This document shows, one piece after another, positions 20,801-31,697 of a DNA stretch of 64,000 nt. The stretch's first letter is position 1. Every line of letters begins with the position of its first letter. Position numbers and translations under genes: made by a program. The stretch comes from Rhynchopus sp. YZ270_cl-10. Taxonomy: Eukaryota > Euglenozoa > Diplonemea > Diplonemida > Diplonemidae. The DNA lies in contig OZ037848.1 in assembly GCA_964035575.1 (NCBI GenBank), positions 62,001 through 126,000 on the forward strand, written 5' to 3'. The notes beneath the pieces were generated by a model. That model saw only the letters and a program-made list of their open reading frames with translations, was not told the DNA's origin and did not search any database.

Positions 20801-22520
20801 CAGTACCGTTGAACTCCCCCGAAGAGTTGAAGTACGCAAACAGAAAGTTGTTGATGCTCATATCAGAGTGGAAGTTGTTGAAGATCGCATTGTTGCCGCC
20901 ATCAATCGCGCTGATCAAAAACGAATCATAAAAATCCACCGTCGCCTCAGACCTGGTACCGACGTACGGCGGGCACGGCTTGGGTGGGGCAGAGACAATC
21001 GACTGCAGCACTGAGTTGACCAACCCCTTGATCACACTGTCCGAAATCGCTGGGAACGCCTCCATGATATACCCGTTGTACATGTCCAGTGCAGAGATCG
21101 TCACGTTGTTGAGCAGCTCGCTGAACCCTCCGCTGTTGCCGGCAAATGGCTCGACCAAACGCATCTCCAAGTTGGGTGTCATCTTGGTCAGCCCAATGTT
21201 CAAATAGGTTACGTTAATCCCCTTCAACGTTCCTCCGATGCAAGCAGGAAGGGTTGATAGATTCATCAACGTTCCGACATCGGCGTTCAGCAGGGTCGAC
21301 CCGTTGATTCCAAGAACCAGGTTCAACGCAAACTCAAAATCGTCGACAGTCACACTGAAATCGACGTCCGACACAGTGCGCAACCCACCAATCATCAAAC
21401 GGTCCGGAATGTCAATCGAAAGCTTGAGGGACACACCGATCGTGGTGTCTCCCGTTGCCACCTTCAGACCTAGGGTATGGTTTGCCAGCACCTCTGCAAC
21501 GTCAAACACTGTGATAGTATCAAATCCAATCAACGTGAGACCCGCCACAGTCAGCCCCAGCTCTACCCCTTCGAAAAGCCCCTTCGAAATCGTCATAGGC
21601 GCGAGCGAGATGTTCAGAGGGTGGTAAATCTTATCCTTCGGAAGCAATATATCCACAAGCTGGTTGATCACCAAGGGCTGCGCCACAGCTTTGTTCAGAT
21701 CCGCACCAAAGAACCCGACGTTTTCCTCCTTATACGTATATTTCCCAGATCCAGGAACGTTAAACACATTTCTAAACACCTCAAGCCCAGTAATCAATCC
21801 GCTGTTGTTGAAATCCGCCGTATCTTCAAGCCCCTCGGTATCATCCTCACCAAACTGCGGGTCCGGGGACACCGGGTAGGGGAGGAGGTCCAGGTTGTGG
21901 AGTGCCTTTGAAATGTTCTCAAGCTTGCCGTCCAGAAGGAGTCCGATGGTTTCCTTTGCGACAAAGCAGGCGAGGGGCTCGATCGCACCTTTGATAATAA
22001 CCTCAGCGAAGTCCTTCCCGAGGACGCAGATGGTATCCCAGTAGAGTGCGTTGTGCCCTGGGTTGCCTTTGCAGTGGTGGAACTCTACGCCAAGTTTCTG
22101 TAGGTCGCAGGAACGGTCGTGGATGGCAGTAGGGGCAACGGTTTTGTTGGGGCTAGTCAAACCGAAGGTGACATTCAAGGTGAAGTCGGACAGCAGCATG
22201 GTCGCCCACCCCTGCGTGAGGAGGCCAACCTTCGCTTCAAAGAGCGCCGTCAAATCAGCGTCTACCTTGTCAATATAGAGAGCAATCTCGTACTCAGTGT
22301 CCGAGATCCGTGTACCGTTCACCGCAATATCGCCAACAGAGATGTTCCCCAACTTCCCATCATCAATAAGTCGAAACTCCGGATCACTAGAAAAGTTCAT
22401 CGGGGGGACACGAATGACCTGCCCTTCCATCATCTGGTTGAAAGTTGCGAAGGGTCCTGTATAGACACGGTCTGCAGAGAGGGTGGAGACAAGCGCACAT
22501 AGCGCTATCCCGGTCGCCAT
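17849..22520 (-). CDS. BPI/TULIP-like and PqiA/LetA-like fusion membrane protein, paralogue 1 (spliced)
   Basis: Four exons: 22520-18921, 18717-18631, 18571-18135 and 17978-17849 (1417 residues). All introns begin GTATG and end AG; lengths are 203, 59 and 156 bp. A signal peptide (residues 1-16) leads into about 800 lumenal residues with many N-glycosylation sites and a hydrophobic, amphipathic beta pattern with conserved Cys pairs, like BPI/LBP lipid-binding proteins. From about residue 825 come a helix and a multi-helix region with RYGVPLTLVVLMGL, FFLPPTVIAHRK and LAKWSLL. These resemble PqiA/LetA membrane proteins, in which a KWSL(I/L)D-type motif follows a PP turn. A second such unit (WFLPLKL, CLSSWSSTDVFV) lies in exon 3. 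The tail is acidic and cytosolic. A role in lipid transfer at a membrane is inferred. Its closest relative is the gene at 47469-52203, with the same intron positions. Confidence 0.85.
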
Positions 22521-22993
22521 TTTTAGATCTTTTTGTTTTGTGTCTTTTTGCGACTCTGGGTGACAGGGGGGAATGAGAGGGCTGAGGGGGGAAAGGGGGG
22601 TGATGAGAGAGAGTGGAGAAGTATTGGTGGAGAGTAGTTTATGAAGTACAAATTGTCAAAAATAAAAACTGTTATCTCAGGATGATCAAAAAACGAGAAC
22701 TTGTTCATTTAGGCAAATTGACCCCACCTGGCCGGACGGATTCCCAAAATGCAAATGCCGGTGTCTGGGAAAGAGCAACAAAGGAAGTCAGTAAGATGAT
22801 CAGCTTCACTAATGCAAATCAGCGGAAAAGAATAAGAAAAGGCTAGAGTTCCTTTAATCCACATCAACTGACTTCGCCTAAGTAGGCCCAAAGGCTTTTT
22901 CCCACTCAAACTGCTGTGGTGTACAGTTGCGCATCAAAACCTTTGGCACATTGGAACGTTCTTGACCTGCACGAACAGAACGTCTTTTTGTTT
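22521..22993. other. Intergenic spacer with a copied block
   Basis: Holds the leader of the gene at 22520, including a CCCCCCTGTCACCCAG site, and a block of about 230 bp (22770-22993) that recurs downstream of the other two ankyrin-type genes at 24575-24810 and 26385-26615. Confidence 0.6.
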
Positions 22994-23042
22994 GTGAAAA
23001 CTTTGTTGTATTAGTGCAGACACCCGAGGATGTCCTCCAATA
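22994..23042 (-). promoter_or_regulatory. Candidate 3' element downstream of the stop at 23061
   Basis: In the gene sense: GGAGGACATCCTCGGGTGTC, then CACTAATACAACAAAGTTTT. It begins about 20 nt after the stop codon. Copies at 24811-24858 and 26616-26664 are part of the same gene duplication, so they are not independent. Confidence 0.45.
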
Positions 23043-23060
23043 CTCTTCATTGTTTGCTTT

Positions 23061-24389
23061 CTATAATTCCTCACGCACTTCTGCCTCCTTCTTCTTCAAC
23101 CCCATTACTTCCTCCGCTGTGACCGCACCCTCTGCACGCAGTATGCTTGCAAAGTGTGGGAACTGCTTTGCTCCATCCAGCACTGTTGCCCCATCAACCA
23201 CGCAGTTCACATCCGCACCCGCCTTGATGACGAGGTGTAGTACCTCTTGTAGGGTGCGGAGCTGTCTTTTCAGCTGTGCCGTCTCCTCCGCTGATAGGGT
23301 GCACAAATGGTAGATGTAGCCGCCAGATTCATCATACTCACGCTGCCAGAACGATGGTGAGAAGGCAAGAGGCATGTCACAAGCAAGCTTCAACCCTGCC
23401 TGCAACACAGCCTTCACTACTTCGAAGTACCGCTTCTTCAGTAATTCTTCCACCGCACCAGTCCCATCCAAACCAGCCTCAAAAAGCGCCGACCACATTG
23501 CCGGCGTGCGTTCTTGTAGCTGACCTTCATACCAAACCCTACCCAACTCCTTTGCCAGGATTGTCTTCACCTTGGCCCCCTTTGCTAATAGTGTTGGAAT
23601 CACCCCATTCGAGTAGAATATTTGTAAGCTCAAAAACCGATCGAGCCCATCCTGGGTGATGTGCTCACAAAGAAGATCGCAGACCTCCTCTGAGGCTGCC
23701 GATCCGAAGCAGTCGTCCTTGGGGATGACCCCTTTGTCAAGAATTTTTTTGCACGATTTTAGGTCCTGCGTTCTGACAAAGGAGGCGAGGAGCGCTTCAG
23801 TTGGTTCTTCCGTTGAAGATGCGAAGATGAGGTCCATGCAGGCTGCGGCTTGGGAGTAGGGTAGCACTGCAGTTTGCAGCACGGTGAAGAGACCGGTTTG
23901 GGGGACGGGGCCTGCTGCAAAGAGGAGTTTGGCGACGTCAAGCTTTGTCTTGCGAAGGCATTCATGAAACACATCCTCACCCGGCACCACCCCCACAGCA
24001 AGGATATGCTTGATTATCGCAGTTCTCTTCTCCAGCTGCCCCCCTCCAATCACCTCTGCCTTCAGCCTCCTCCCCAACCGTGCCACACCCCTCCCAGGCA
24101 CCCCAAGCTCACTCAGTGCCTGCAAGGCTTCGTATTTCTTCCCTGCACGCATCACCAGCTCACCCCCCATCTCTAGGTCAATCCCACTCAATGGTTCATC
24201 CATGTCCTCCAGCGGGCTTCCATCTTCAAGGGTAAGTATGCCATGGAGCAGTGCGGTGCTGTCGTCAGAGGAATCCCCAGCAGATGTGGTCAAAGCAGCG
24301 AGCGCCTGGTAGAGGTTGCGCACGCAGTCGTCGGGGGAGACTTCGATGATGGTGCGTTCGCCAGAGAGCAGCGTGATGGAGATGTCCAT
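23061..24389 (-). CDS. Ubiquitin-like/ankyrin-type protein, copy 1
   Basis: A 442-residue protein starting at the ATG at 24389. Residues 1-84 have a ubiquitin-like beta-grasp pattern (MDISITLLSGERTIIEVSP, then a helix and LTLEDGSPLED). The rest is helical with degenerate ankyrin-type repeats; the clearest is KAGADVNCVVDGATVLDGAK near the C-terminus. Such proteins usually act as binding adaptors, but no partner can be inferred. This is the left member of three tandem paralogues with a period of about 1.8 kb that includes the 3' flank. It differs from its neighbours mainly around residues 255-385. Confidence 0.85.
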   Translation of the reverse strand: MDISITLLSGERTIIEVSPDDCVRNLYQALAALTTSAGDSSDDSTALLHGILTLEDGSPLEDMDEPLSGIDLEMGGELVMRAGKKYEALQALSELGVPGRGVARLGRRLKAEVIGGGQLEKRTAIIKHILAVGVVPGEDVFHECLRKTKLDVAKLLFAAGPVPQTGLFTVLQTAVLPYSQAAACMDLIFASSTEEPTEALLASFVRTQDLKSCKKILDKGVIPKDDCFGSAASEEVCDLLCEHITQDGLDRFLSLQIFYSNGVIPTLLAKGAKVKTILAKELGRVWYEGQLQERTPAMWSALFEAGLDGTGAVEELLKKRYFEVVKAVLQAGLKLACDMPLAFSPSFWQREYDESGGYIYHLCTLSAEETAQLKRQLRTLQEVLHLVIKAGADVNCVVDGATVLDGAKQFPHFASILRAEGAVTAEEVMGLKKKEAEVREEL

Positions 24390-24810
24390 GCTAGGTAGGT
24401 GGGTGGAAGTGTATGTGGAAAAGCTGTATTGGGAGGTTTTGTGGGGGGGAACAAGTTGATGATGAGAGAGCGGAGCAGTATTGGTGGAGAGTAGTTTTTG
24501 AAGTAAAAATTGGCAAAAAAAAAAAAATGCAAAAAGTACAACTCTATTTTTTTCTCAACAAATAAAGCTGGAAAAGAGCAACAAAGGAAGTCGGTAAGAT
24601 GATTTGCCTCACTAATGCAAAGCAGCGGAAAAGAATAAAAAGGGCTAGAGTTCCTTTAATCCACATCAACTGACTTAGCCTAAGTAGGGGGGTCTATTCC
24701 CAAAGGCTTTTCACCCTCAAACTGCTGTGGTGTACAGTTGCGCGTCAAAACCTTTGGCAAATTGGAACGTTCTTGACGTGCACGAACAGAACGTCTTCTT
24801 TTTTTTGTTT
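24390..24810. other. Spacer between ankyrin-type copies 1 and 2
   Basis: Contains the leader of copy 1 (ACCCACCTAG directly before the ATG) and the duplicated 3' flank of copy 2, including a hairpin-family trace near 24594-24627. Confidence 0.6.
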
Positions 24811-24858
24811 GTGAAAACTTTGTTGTATTAGTGCAGACACCCGAGGATGTCCTCCAAT
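24811..24858 (-). promoter_or_regulatory. Candidate 3' element downstream of the stop at 24878
   Basis: Identical in its core to the copy at 22994-23042 and duplicated with the gene. Confidence 0.4.
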
Positions 24859-24877
24859 ACTCTTCATTGTTTGCTTT

Positions 24878-26206
24878 CTAAAATTCCTCACGCACTTCTG
24901 CCTCCTTCTTCTTCAACCCCATTACTTCCTCCGCTGTGACCGCACCCTCTGCACGCAGTATGCTTGCAAAGTGTGGGAACTGCTTTGCTCCATCCAGCAC
25001 TGTTGCCCCATCAACCACGCAGTTCACATCCGCACCCGCCTCGATGACGAGGTGTAGTACCTCTTGTAGGGTGCGGAGCCGTCTTTTCAGAGATGCCTTC
25101 CCCTGCATTGATAGGGTGCGCATGCTGTACTCCTCGCTGGATGCATGCTCACGCTGCCAGAACGATGGTGAGAAGACAAGAGGCATATCAGCAGCAAGCT
25201 TCAACCCTGCCTGCAGCACAGCCTTCACTACTTCGAAGTACCGCTTCTTCAGTAATTCTTCCACCGCACCAGTCCCATCCAGACCCGCCTCAAAAAGCGC
25301 CGACCACATTGCCGGCGTGCGTCCCTTTAGCTGACCTTCATACCACACACTACCCAATTGAATTACAAGGCTTGTCTTCACCTTGGCCCCCTTTGCTAAT
25401 AGTGTTGGAATCACTCTATACCCATGGGCGTAGGTCATTTGGATGCTCAAAAACCGATCGAGCCCATCCTGGGTGATGTGCTCACAAAGAAGCTTGCAGA
25501 CCCCCTCTGAGGCCGCCGATCTGAAGCAGTCGTCCTTGGGGATAACGCCTTTGTCAAGAATTTTTTTGCACGATTTTAGGTCGTATGCTCTGACAAAGGA
25601 GGCGAGGAGCGCTTCAGTTGGTTCTTCCGTTGAAGATGCGAAGATGAGGTCCATGCAGGCTGCGGCTTGGGAGTAGGGTAGCACTGCAGTTTGCAGCACG
25701 GTGAAGAGACCGGTTTGGGGGACGGGGCCTGCTGCAAAGAGGAGGTTGGCGACGTCAAGCTTTGTCTTGCGAAGGCATTCATGAAACACATCCTCACCCG
25801 GCACCACCCCCACAGCAAGGATATGCCTGATTATCGCAGTTCTCTTCTCCAGCTGCCCCCCTCCAATCACCTCTGCCTTCAGCCTCCTCCCCAACCGTGC
25901 CACACCCCTCCCAGGCACCCCAAGCTCACTCAGTGCCTGCAAGGCTTCGTATTTCTTCCCTGCACGCATCACCAGCTCACCCCCCATCTCTAGGTCAATC
26001 CCACTCAATGGTTCATCCATGTCCTCCAGCGGGCTTCCATCTTCAAGGGTAAGTATGCCATGGAGCAGTGCGGTGCTGTCGTCAGAGGAATCCCCAGCAG
26101 ATGTGGTCAAAGCAGCGAGCGCCTGGTAGAGGCTGCGCACGCAGGCGTCGGGGGAGACTTCGATGATGGTGCGTTCGCCAGAGAGCAGCGTGATGGAGAT
26201 GTCCAT
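24878..26206 (-). CDS. Ubiquitin-like/ankyrin-type protein, copy 2
   Basis: A 442-residue paralogue starting at the ATG at 26206, with the same domain order as copy 1. The N-terminal 230 residues are nearly identical across the three copies. The variable part lies around residues 225-385, where this copy carries a small insertion (YAHGY) and a distinct segment after QREH. The patchwork pattern (copy 2 matches copy 3 in some blocks and copy 1 in others) suggests gene conversion. Confidence 0.85.
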   Translation of the reverse strand: MDISITLLSGERTIIEVSPDACVRSLYQALAALTTSAGDSSDDSTALLHGILTLEDGSPLEDMDEPLSGIDLEMGGELVMRAGKKYEALQALSELGVPGRGVARLGRRLKAEVIGGGQLEKRTAIIRHILAVGVVPGEDVFHECLRKTKLDVANLLFAAGPVPQTGLFTVLQTAVLPYSQAAACMDLIFASSTEEPTEALLASFVRAYDLKSCKKILDKGVIPKDDCFRSAASEGVCKLLCEHITQDGLDRFLSIQMTYAHGYRVIPTLLAKGAKVKTSLVIQLGSVWYEGQLKGRTPAMWSALFEAGLDGTGAVEELLKKRYFEVVKAVLQAGLKLAADMPLVFSPSFWQREHASSEEYSMRTLSMQGKASLKRRLRTLQEVLHLVIEAGADVNCVVDGATVLDGAKQFPHFASILRAEGAVTAEEVMGLKKKEAEVREEF

Positions 26207-26615
26207 GCTAGGTAGGTGGGTGGGAAGTGTATGTGGAAAAGCTGTGTTGGGAGGTTTTGTGGGATGATGAGAGGTTTTGGTGCAGAGTCGTTTTTAAAGT
26301 AAAAAATGTCAAACAAAACATGCAACAAAGATAACGATTTTTTTAAATCCAGTTTTATGTTTTTTCTCAAAAAATAAAGCTGGAAAAGAGCAACAAAGGA
26401 AGTCGGTAAGATGATTTGCCTCACTAATGCAAAGCAGCGGAAAAGAATAAAAAGGCTAGAGTTCCTTTAATCCACATCAACTGACTTAGCCTAAGTAGGG
26501 GGGTCTATTCCCAAAGGCTTTTCCCACTCAAACTGCTGTGGTGTACAGTTGCGCGTCAAAACCTTTGGCAAATTGGAACGTTCTTGACGTGCACGAACAG
26601 AACGTCTTTTTGTTT
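26207..26615. other. Spacer between ankyrin-type copies 2 and 3
   Basis: Duplicated flank similar to 24390-24810, with a different 100-bp stretch near 26260-26370. Confidence 0.6.
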
Positions 26616-26664
26616 GTGAAAACTTTGTTGTATTAGTGCAGACACCCGAGGATGTGCTCTAATA
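26616..26664 (-). promoter_or_regulatory. Candidate 3' element downstream of the stop at 26692
   Basis: Third duplicated copy of the CTAATACAAC-type element. Confidence 0.4.
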
Positions 26665-26691
26665 TATTTTTCCCCCTCCACTTATTGCTTT

Positions 26692-27990
26692 CTACTTCTT
26701 CTTCAACCCCATTACTTCCTCCGCTGTGACCGCACCCTCTGCACGCAGTATGCTTGCAAAGTGTGGGAACTGCTTTGCTCCATCCAGCACTGTTGCCCCA
26801 TCAACCACGCAGTTCACATCCGCACCCGCCTTGATGACGAGGTGTAGGACCTCTTGTAGGGTGCGGAGCCGTCTTTTCAGAGATGCCTTCCCCTGCATTG
26901 ATAGGGTGCGCATGCTGTACTCCTCGCTGGATGCATGCTCACGCTGCCAGAACGATGGTGAGAAGACAAGAGGCATATCAGCAGCAAGCTTCAACCCTGC
27001 CTGCAGCACAGCCTTCACTGCTTCGTATAAACGCTTCTTCAGTAATTCTTCCACCGCACCAGTCCCATCCAAACCAGCCTCAAAAAGCGCCGACCACATT
27101 GCCGGCGTGCGTTCCTGTAGCTGAGCTGCATACCAAACCCTACCCAACTCCTTTGCCAGGCTTGTCTTCACCTTGGCCCCTTTTGCTAATAGTGTTGGAA
27201 TCACCCCATTGGAGTAGATTATGTGTAAGCTCAAAAACCGATCGAGCCCATCCTGGGTGATGTGCTCACAAAGAAGCTTACAGACTTCCTCTGAAGCCGC
27301 CGATCTGAAGCAGTCGTCCTTGGGGATGACCCCTTTGTCAAGAATTTTTTTGCACGATTTTAGGTCGTACGCTCTGACAAAGGAGGCGAGGAGCGCTTCA
27401 GTTGGTTCTTCCGTTGAAGATGCGAAGATGAGGTCCATGCAGGCTGCGGCTTGGGAGTAGGGTAACACTGCAGTTTGCAGCACGGTGAAGAGACCGGTTT
27501 GGGGGACGGGGCCTGCTGCAAAGAGGAGTTTGGCGACGTCAAGCTTTGTCTTGCGAAGGCATTCATGAAACACATCCTCACCCGGCACCACCCCCACAGC
27601 AAGGATATGCCTGATTATCGCAGTTCTCTTCTCCAGCTGCCCCCCTCCAATCACCTCTGCCTTCAGCCTCCTCCCCAACCGTGCCACACCCCTCCCAGGC
27701 ACCCCAAGCTCACTCAGTGCCTGCAAGGCTTCGTATTTCTTCCCTGCACGCATCACCAGCTCACCCCCCATCTCTAGGTCAATCCCACTCAATGGTTCAT
27801 CCATGTCCTCCAGCGGGCTTCCATCTTCAAGGGTAAGTATGCCATGGAGCAGTGCGGTGCTGTCGTCAGAGGAATCCCCAGCAGATGTGGTCAAAGCAGC
27901 GAGCGCCTGGTAGAGGCTGCGCACGCAGGCGTCGGGGGAGACTTCGATGATGGTGCGTTCGCCAGAGAGCAGCGTGATGGAGATGTCCAT
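26692..27990 (-). CDS. Ubiquitin-like/ankyrin-type protein, copy 3
   Basis: A 432-residue paralogue starting at the ATG at 27990. It ends at GLKKK, about ten residues earlier than copies 1 and 2, which continue with EAEVREE. Otherwise it has the same ubiquitin-like N-terminus and ankyrin-type C-terminus. Upstream of its leader the similarity to the other copies stops near 28010, so this is the 5' end of the tandem array. Confidence 0.85.
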   Translation of the reverse strand: MDISITLLSGERTIIEVSPDACVRSLYQALAALTTSAGDSSDDSTALLHGILTLEDGSPLEDMDEPLSGIDLEMGGELVMRAGKKYEALQALSELGVPGRGVARLGRRLKAEVIGGGQLEKRTAIIRHILAVGVVPGEDVFHECLRKTKLDVAKLLFAAGPVPQTGLFTVLQTAVLPYSQAAACMDLIFASSTEEPTEALLASFVRAYDLKSCKKILDKGVIPKDDCFRSAASEEVCKLLCEHITQDGLDRFLSLHIIYSNGVIPTLLAKGAKVKTSLAKELGRVWYAAQLQERTPAMWSALFEAGLDGTGAVEELLKKRLYEAVKAVLQAGLKLAADMPLVFSPSFWQREHASSEEYSMRTLSMQGKASLKRRLRTLQEVLHLVIKAGADVNCVVDGATVLDGAKQFPHFASILRAEGAVTAEEVMGLKKK

Positions 27991-29446
27991 GCTAGGTAGG
28001 TGGGTGGGAAGTGTATGTGTGTGTGTGAAATGATAACCCCCCCGCTTTGTATGTTCAAACCAGCCCGTCGGGGGCGTTGCTGCTCAATGCATTGAGGGAG
28101 AGAGAGAGGGTTGAGGAAGTGAGAGAGACGGGTGGGAGGAGAAGGAGGGGGCTTGTGAAGGCGGATGATGAAAACACACACAATAAAAGGGAAATTATTA
28201 TTTTTTTTTTTTTGCGATGTTTTTGCTTGTTTTGAAGTTGCGTTTTTGTACTACACAATATACTTTCTACCAATGTTATGCAAAATCCAATTCCGAAGAA
28301 TTCCGAATCCCCCCCCCCCCCATTCTTATCTCATTTGATAAATCGTTGGAGGTAGTGTAGTTTGCCTCGGGTTGTGTTGCCACAGTTTGTGCAATCTCCA
28401 CTGTCTTACATATTTCTTACACACATTCATTAACCTCCGCCCTGGAGACGCTCCCTCCACCCGACACCATTTGTTTGTGCCGACAATCAAATGTGACATC
28501 AAAAGGACCACGCCCTTAATGTCTCTACAAAAGGAAAGGCGTGTCGTGGCAAGCACACAATCGCCTTTGTTCAGGTAGCTGAGTAGCTACCTGAACAGTG
28601 AGTGCAAAAAAAAAATAACAAAAAGAAGAGAAATTTTTATAAGATGAATATAAGCCTCTCGTACTGAGCCAAAAAAAAAAAAAACAAAGGAAGGCTGTAA
28701 CGATATACACGTAGTCGGCTCGCAAATCTCCTCAAATCCAGGAAATGTAGTCCCTGAGGAAGGGACTCCCTCTTGAATAATTAGGCAAATACCCAATGAG
28801 GCCCGTTGTGGGGGGATAAACCTTGGGTGTTTACACAAAAGCCTTCTCTTTTTTGATAAAATCAAGTGTTGGTCACCTCAAGACTTAATGAAAGTATATG
28901 AGAAGGGAAAACCTTTGCAGACGAGGCATCGATAATAGCAGGGTGGGGTGAGGGGATGCTGAGACACAGAGACATAACGGCTGTCACAAAAAAAAAAAAT
29001 GAAAAAAGAGAGATATTTTTGTAAGCTGAACCTGCTTTAGTTACATGTACAAAGAGGGGCAAATGCGAAAAAAAAAAGACTTTTATAACGAAAGGGGTTT
29101 CTTACAAAAAAAAGAAAGCAATGCTCGAAGGCGAAGGATATTGTTGCAGAGCGGTACACATCTCTCAAATATTTTTACCTTTTTTTTGTATCTTATTTTT
29201 TTTGCTAAAAACTTGCTGTTCGTGTACACCCCGAGGATGTGGTCTGACTGTATGGAATCGAAGGATAGACAACGTGCATCCACCCCTTGTGTGATCACCA
29301 CGCTGTCTGGCTGGAAGGGTTGTTTTAGCAATCCACGAAAATGTCTAGCATTTTTGCGAAAACCAAAACTGAGGGGATAAAAAAACGAAGACTCGAGGGA
29401 GATGTAGTTTTACCACTAAAAAAAAACACAATGTTTCGCTTAGGAA
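27991..29446. other. Intergenic, no gene
   Basis: Contains a perfect 13-bp hairpin at 28568-28597, hairpin-family copies near 28640-28668 and 29017-29045, and a diverged CTAATACAAC-type element at 29205-29245. No coding frame is supported. Confidence 0.5.
28568..28597. repeat. Perfect 13-bp hairpin
   Basis: TGTTCAGGTAGCT and AGCTACCTGAACA pair around GAGT. No T run follows, so a terminator role is not indicated. Confidence 0.7.
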
Positions 29447-29910
29447 CTACCCACATTTTCTTTCAAACACACGCACATACATTACCCCCGTTTTCGGTGG
29501 AATGGCATGAATCCTGAATCGTGTCTCACCTTCAAACGGTGGTGGGTATGCTCTGTTTATTGGTTATTGAAAAGACGTTTAGCTGCATGCTTGTATCAGG
29601 CTCTCAGAGGCGGTAGTGTCAGGCAGTATGGAGTTTTGATCCGCTATATTTTTGTAATATTTGTTATATCTTTGGGTGATCTATGATCCACATTTTCGTT
29701 CAAACACACGCACATACATTACCCCCGTTGTGGAATGTCATGAATCCTGAATCGTGTCTCACCTTCAAACGGTGGTGGGTATGCTTTCTGTTTATTGATT
29801 GAATTGAAAGAGACGTTTGTATCAGGCTCTCAGAGGCGGTAGTATCAGGCAGTATGGAGTTTTGATCCGCTATTTTTGTAATATTTGTTGCATCTTCGGG
29901 TGATCTATGA
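29447..29910 (+). repeat. Tandem duplication of about 235 bp
   Basis: The unit from 29447 to about 29680 recurs at 29681-29910, with small deletions in the second copy. Both share CAAACACACGCACATACATT and end at a GGGTGATCTATG sequence. Confidence 0.85.
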
Positions 29911-29980
29911 TTGTCTCCGTGAGAGCCTGTGAGACGCTGCTGAGAGCTGAAAAAAAAATCTCCCCATTCACGTATCACCC
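29898..29980. mobile_element. Short GGGTGATCTATG element (deleted form)
   Basis: Begins GGGTGATCTATGA and ends CGTATCACCC. Its interior matches both ends of the 219-bp element at 52593-52811 (GTGAGACGCTRCTGAGAGCT), so it is an internally deleted member of the same family. Confidence 0.6.
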
Positions 29981-30103
29981 TAATCTTGTGGGCTTTTCTG
30001 AGGAAAGCTCTACAATATATTTTTGATAAAATTGTTGGAATAGTTAGGCTGATTGACGTCGGGCTGGTTTGCCCATTTTGTCACTTTTAACCACCGATTT
30101 AAA

Positions 30104-30445
30104 CGGTTCACCACCGATCGTGGTCGATCACCACCGACCACCACCGCTCACCCACCGATTGCACCGACCACGTCGATTTACGCACCGATCAGCACCGATC
30201 AGCACCGATCAGCACCGATCAGCACCGCTCACACACCAATCACCACCGATCACCACCGATCACCACCGATCACCGTCGATCACCACCGATCACCACCGAT
30301 CACCACCGATCACCATCGATCACCACCGATCACCACCGATCACCACCGATCACCACCGATCACCACCGATCACCACCGATCACCATCGATCACCGTCGAT
30401 CACCACCGATCACCACCGCTCACGCACCGATCACCACCGACCAAA
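30104..30445 (+). repeat. Subterminal GATCACCACC array, left
   Basis: About 30 units of a 10-bp repeat, with GATCAGCACC and GATCACCGTC variants at the outer part. The right array (42345-42660) has the same unit, the same variant order (AGCACC block, GCTCACACACCAATCACC, then CACC units) and the same strand, so the arrays are direct, not inverted, repeats. Confidence 0.9.
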
Positions 30446-30561
30446 GCCGATGAACACATCAAATTGTGCCGCTCTTCAGGTATGTTTTTGTGCACCCTCC
30501 CCACCTCGCAGAGAGAATCCGCAGACTACTAGTTTGTTTTTTTTTGATTTGACAGACAGGT

Positions 30562-30594
30562 TAAGCTAGTCATCAATCACCAATGACTAGCTTA
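30562..30594. repeat. 12-bp hairpin at the left end of the inner palindrome
   Basis: TAAGCTAGTCAT and ATGACTAGCTTA pair around a 9-nt loop. The same hairpin ends the right arm at 41644-41676, where it overlaps the stop codon of gene B. Confidence 0.8.
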
Positions 30595-31697
30595 GCCCTC
30601 TTCGTTGTCTCCCCAACCGGGTCTGCGGGGGCTTCCCTCTTTGTTCCTTTCTTTGAATCTTTGTTCGGGGAATCCTTCCTTATGGGTGGCGTAAAGCCAA
30701 AAAACGTGAGAGTTTGGCTTTGCTGCTGGTGCCTCAGGCGGTCTTCCTCCTCATCCCCTTTCTCCGCGTCATCCTTCTCTTTTGCCTTCCCTCTTTTTGA
30801 AGACGCCAAGGCCTTGTTGCGCGCAGTTTGGATGATCAAAAAGTCATCCGCCCCGACGGCGGCTTGTGCGGCCTTACAGTCACAAACGTGTCGGTAGAAG
30901 GGGTGTAGCCTGTGCCTATCAGGATCATCTGCGGTGAACACACACTGGAAGGTGCAATCCTTACCCTTGCACTTGACGGTCCCTGTCGGAGACATGGAAA
31001 AAGCGTTTCCCAGACTGTTTGTGGTGGCAATTTTTTCTTTTCTGCCACCATGAAGTCAGGCCAGTGTCCTAAACGACACTGCCACACCCTGAGGGGGAGG
31101 TGTGCTGTCTGTATACCCTGTCCCGACGGCGGCTTGCGCGGCCTTACAGTCACAAACGTGTCGGTAGAAGGGTTGCAGCCTGTGCCTATCAGGATCATCT
31201 GCGGTGAACACACACTGGAAGGTGCAATCCTTACCCTTGCACTTGACAGTCCCTGTCGGAGACATGGAAAAAGCATTTCCCAGACTGTTTGTGGTGGCAA
31301 TTTTTTCCCTCAAAAGTTCCCATGGTTTTTGCATTCTGGCGGCGGCTTTCTTTGGGCGTGGCTTCGTGGTTCCGATGACTGCTACGACCTGCTTAGCCCG
31401 TGAGCGGACGAGATTGCGCAGACACTGCTCTTCGTGGAGCGACCTCAGCCCCTTGTCCTCGTCGTCGTCCGCATCCCGCATCTCTGCCGGGACCCTGTAC
31501 GACAGGTCCACTTTCTTCATAGGCTTACAGCGTTGGTTGTTTGCCTTCCTGAGGATGTTTCCCAACTTAAACGCAGCGCGCGTGAGGGCATCCAAAACAA
31601 CTGGGATGTCATCCTCAAAGAAGGAGAAGATTTCGTGCTTGCAGCCAGGCACCCCTTCCTGGAACGACACCTTCAGTGTGACCGTATGTTCTGTCAT
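30573..31697 (-). pseudogene. Gene B, left-arm copy (rearranged)
   Basis: Matches the intact right-arm gene (40811-41665) but contains an internal partial duplication of about 250 bp around the Cys/His cluster (compare 30890-31045 with 31140-31300) plus unrelated sequence near 31035-31125. The reading frame is therefore split. The two outer parts are otherwise almost identical to the right-arm gene. Confidence 0.8.

Noticed and set aside
30472-30530. Possible intron GTATGT...CGCAG near the left array
   Set aside because: Only about 32 nt long and not between coding segments.
30053-30569. Long frames through the GATCACCACC arrays (also 42234-42773)
   Set aside because: The unit length keeps frames open by chance; the peptides are pure repeats such as DHHRSPPIT.
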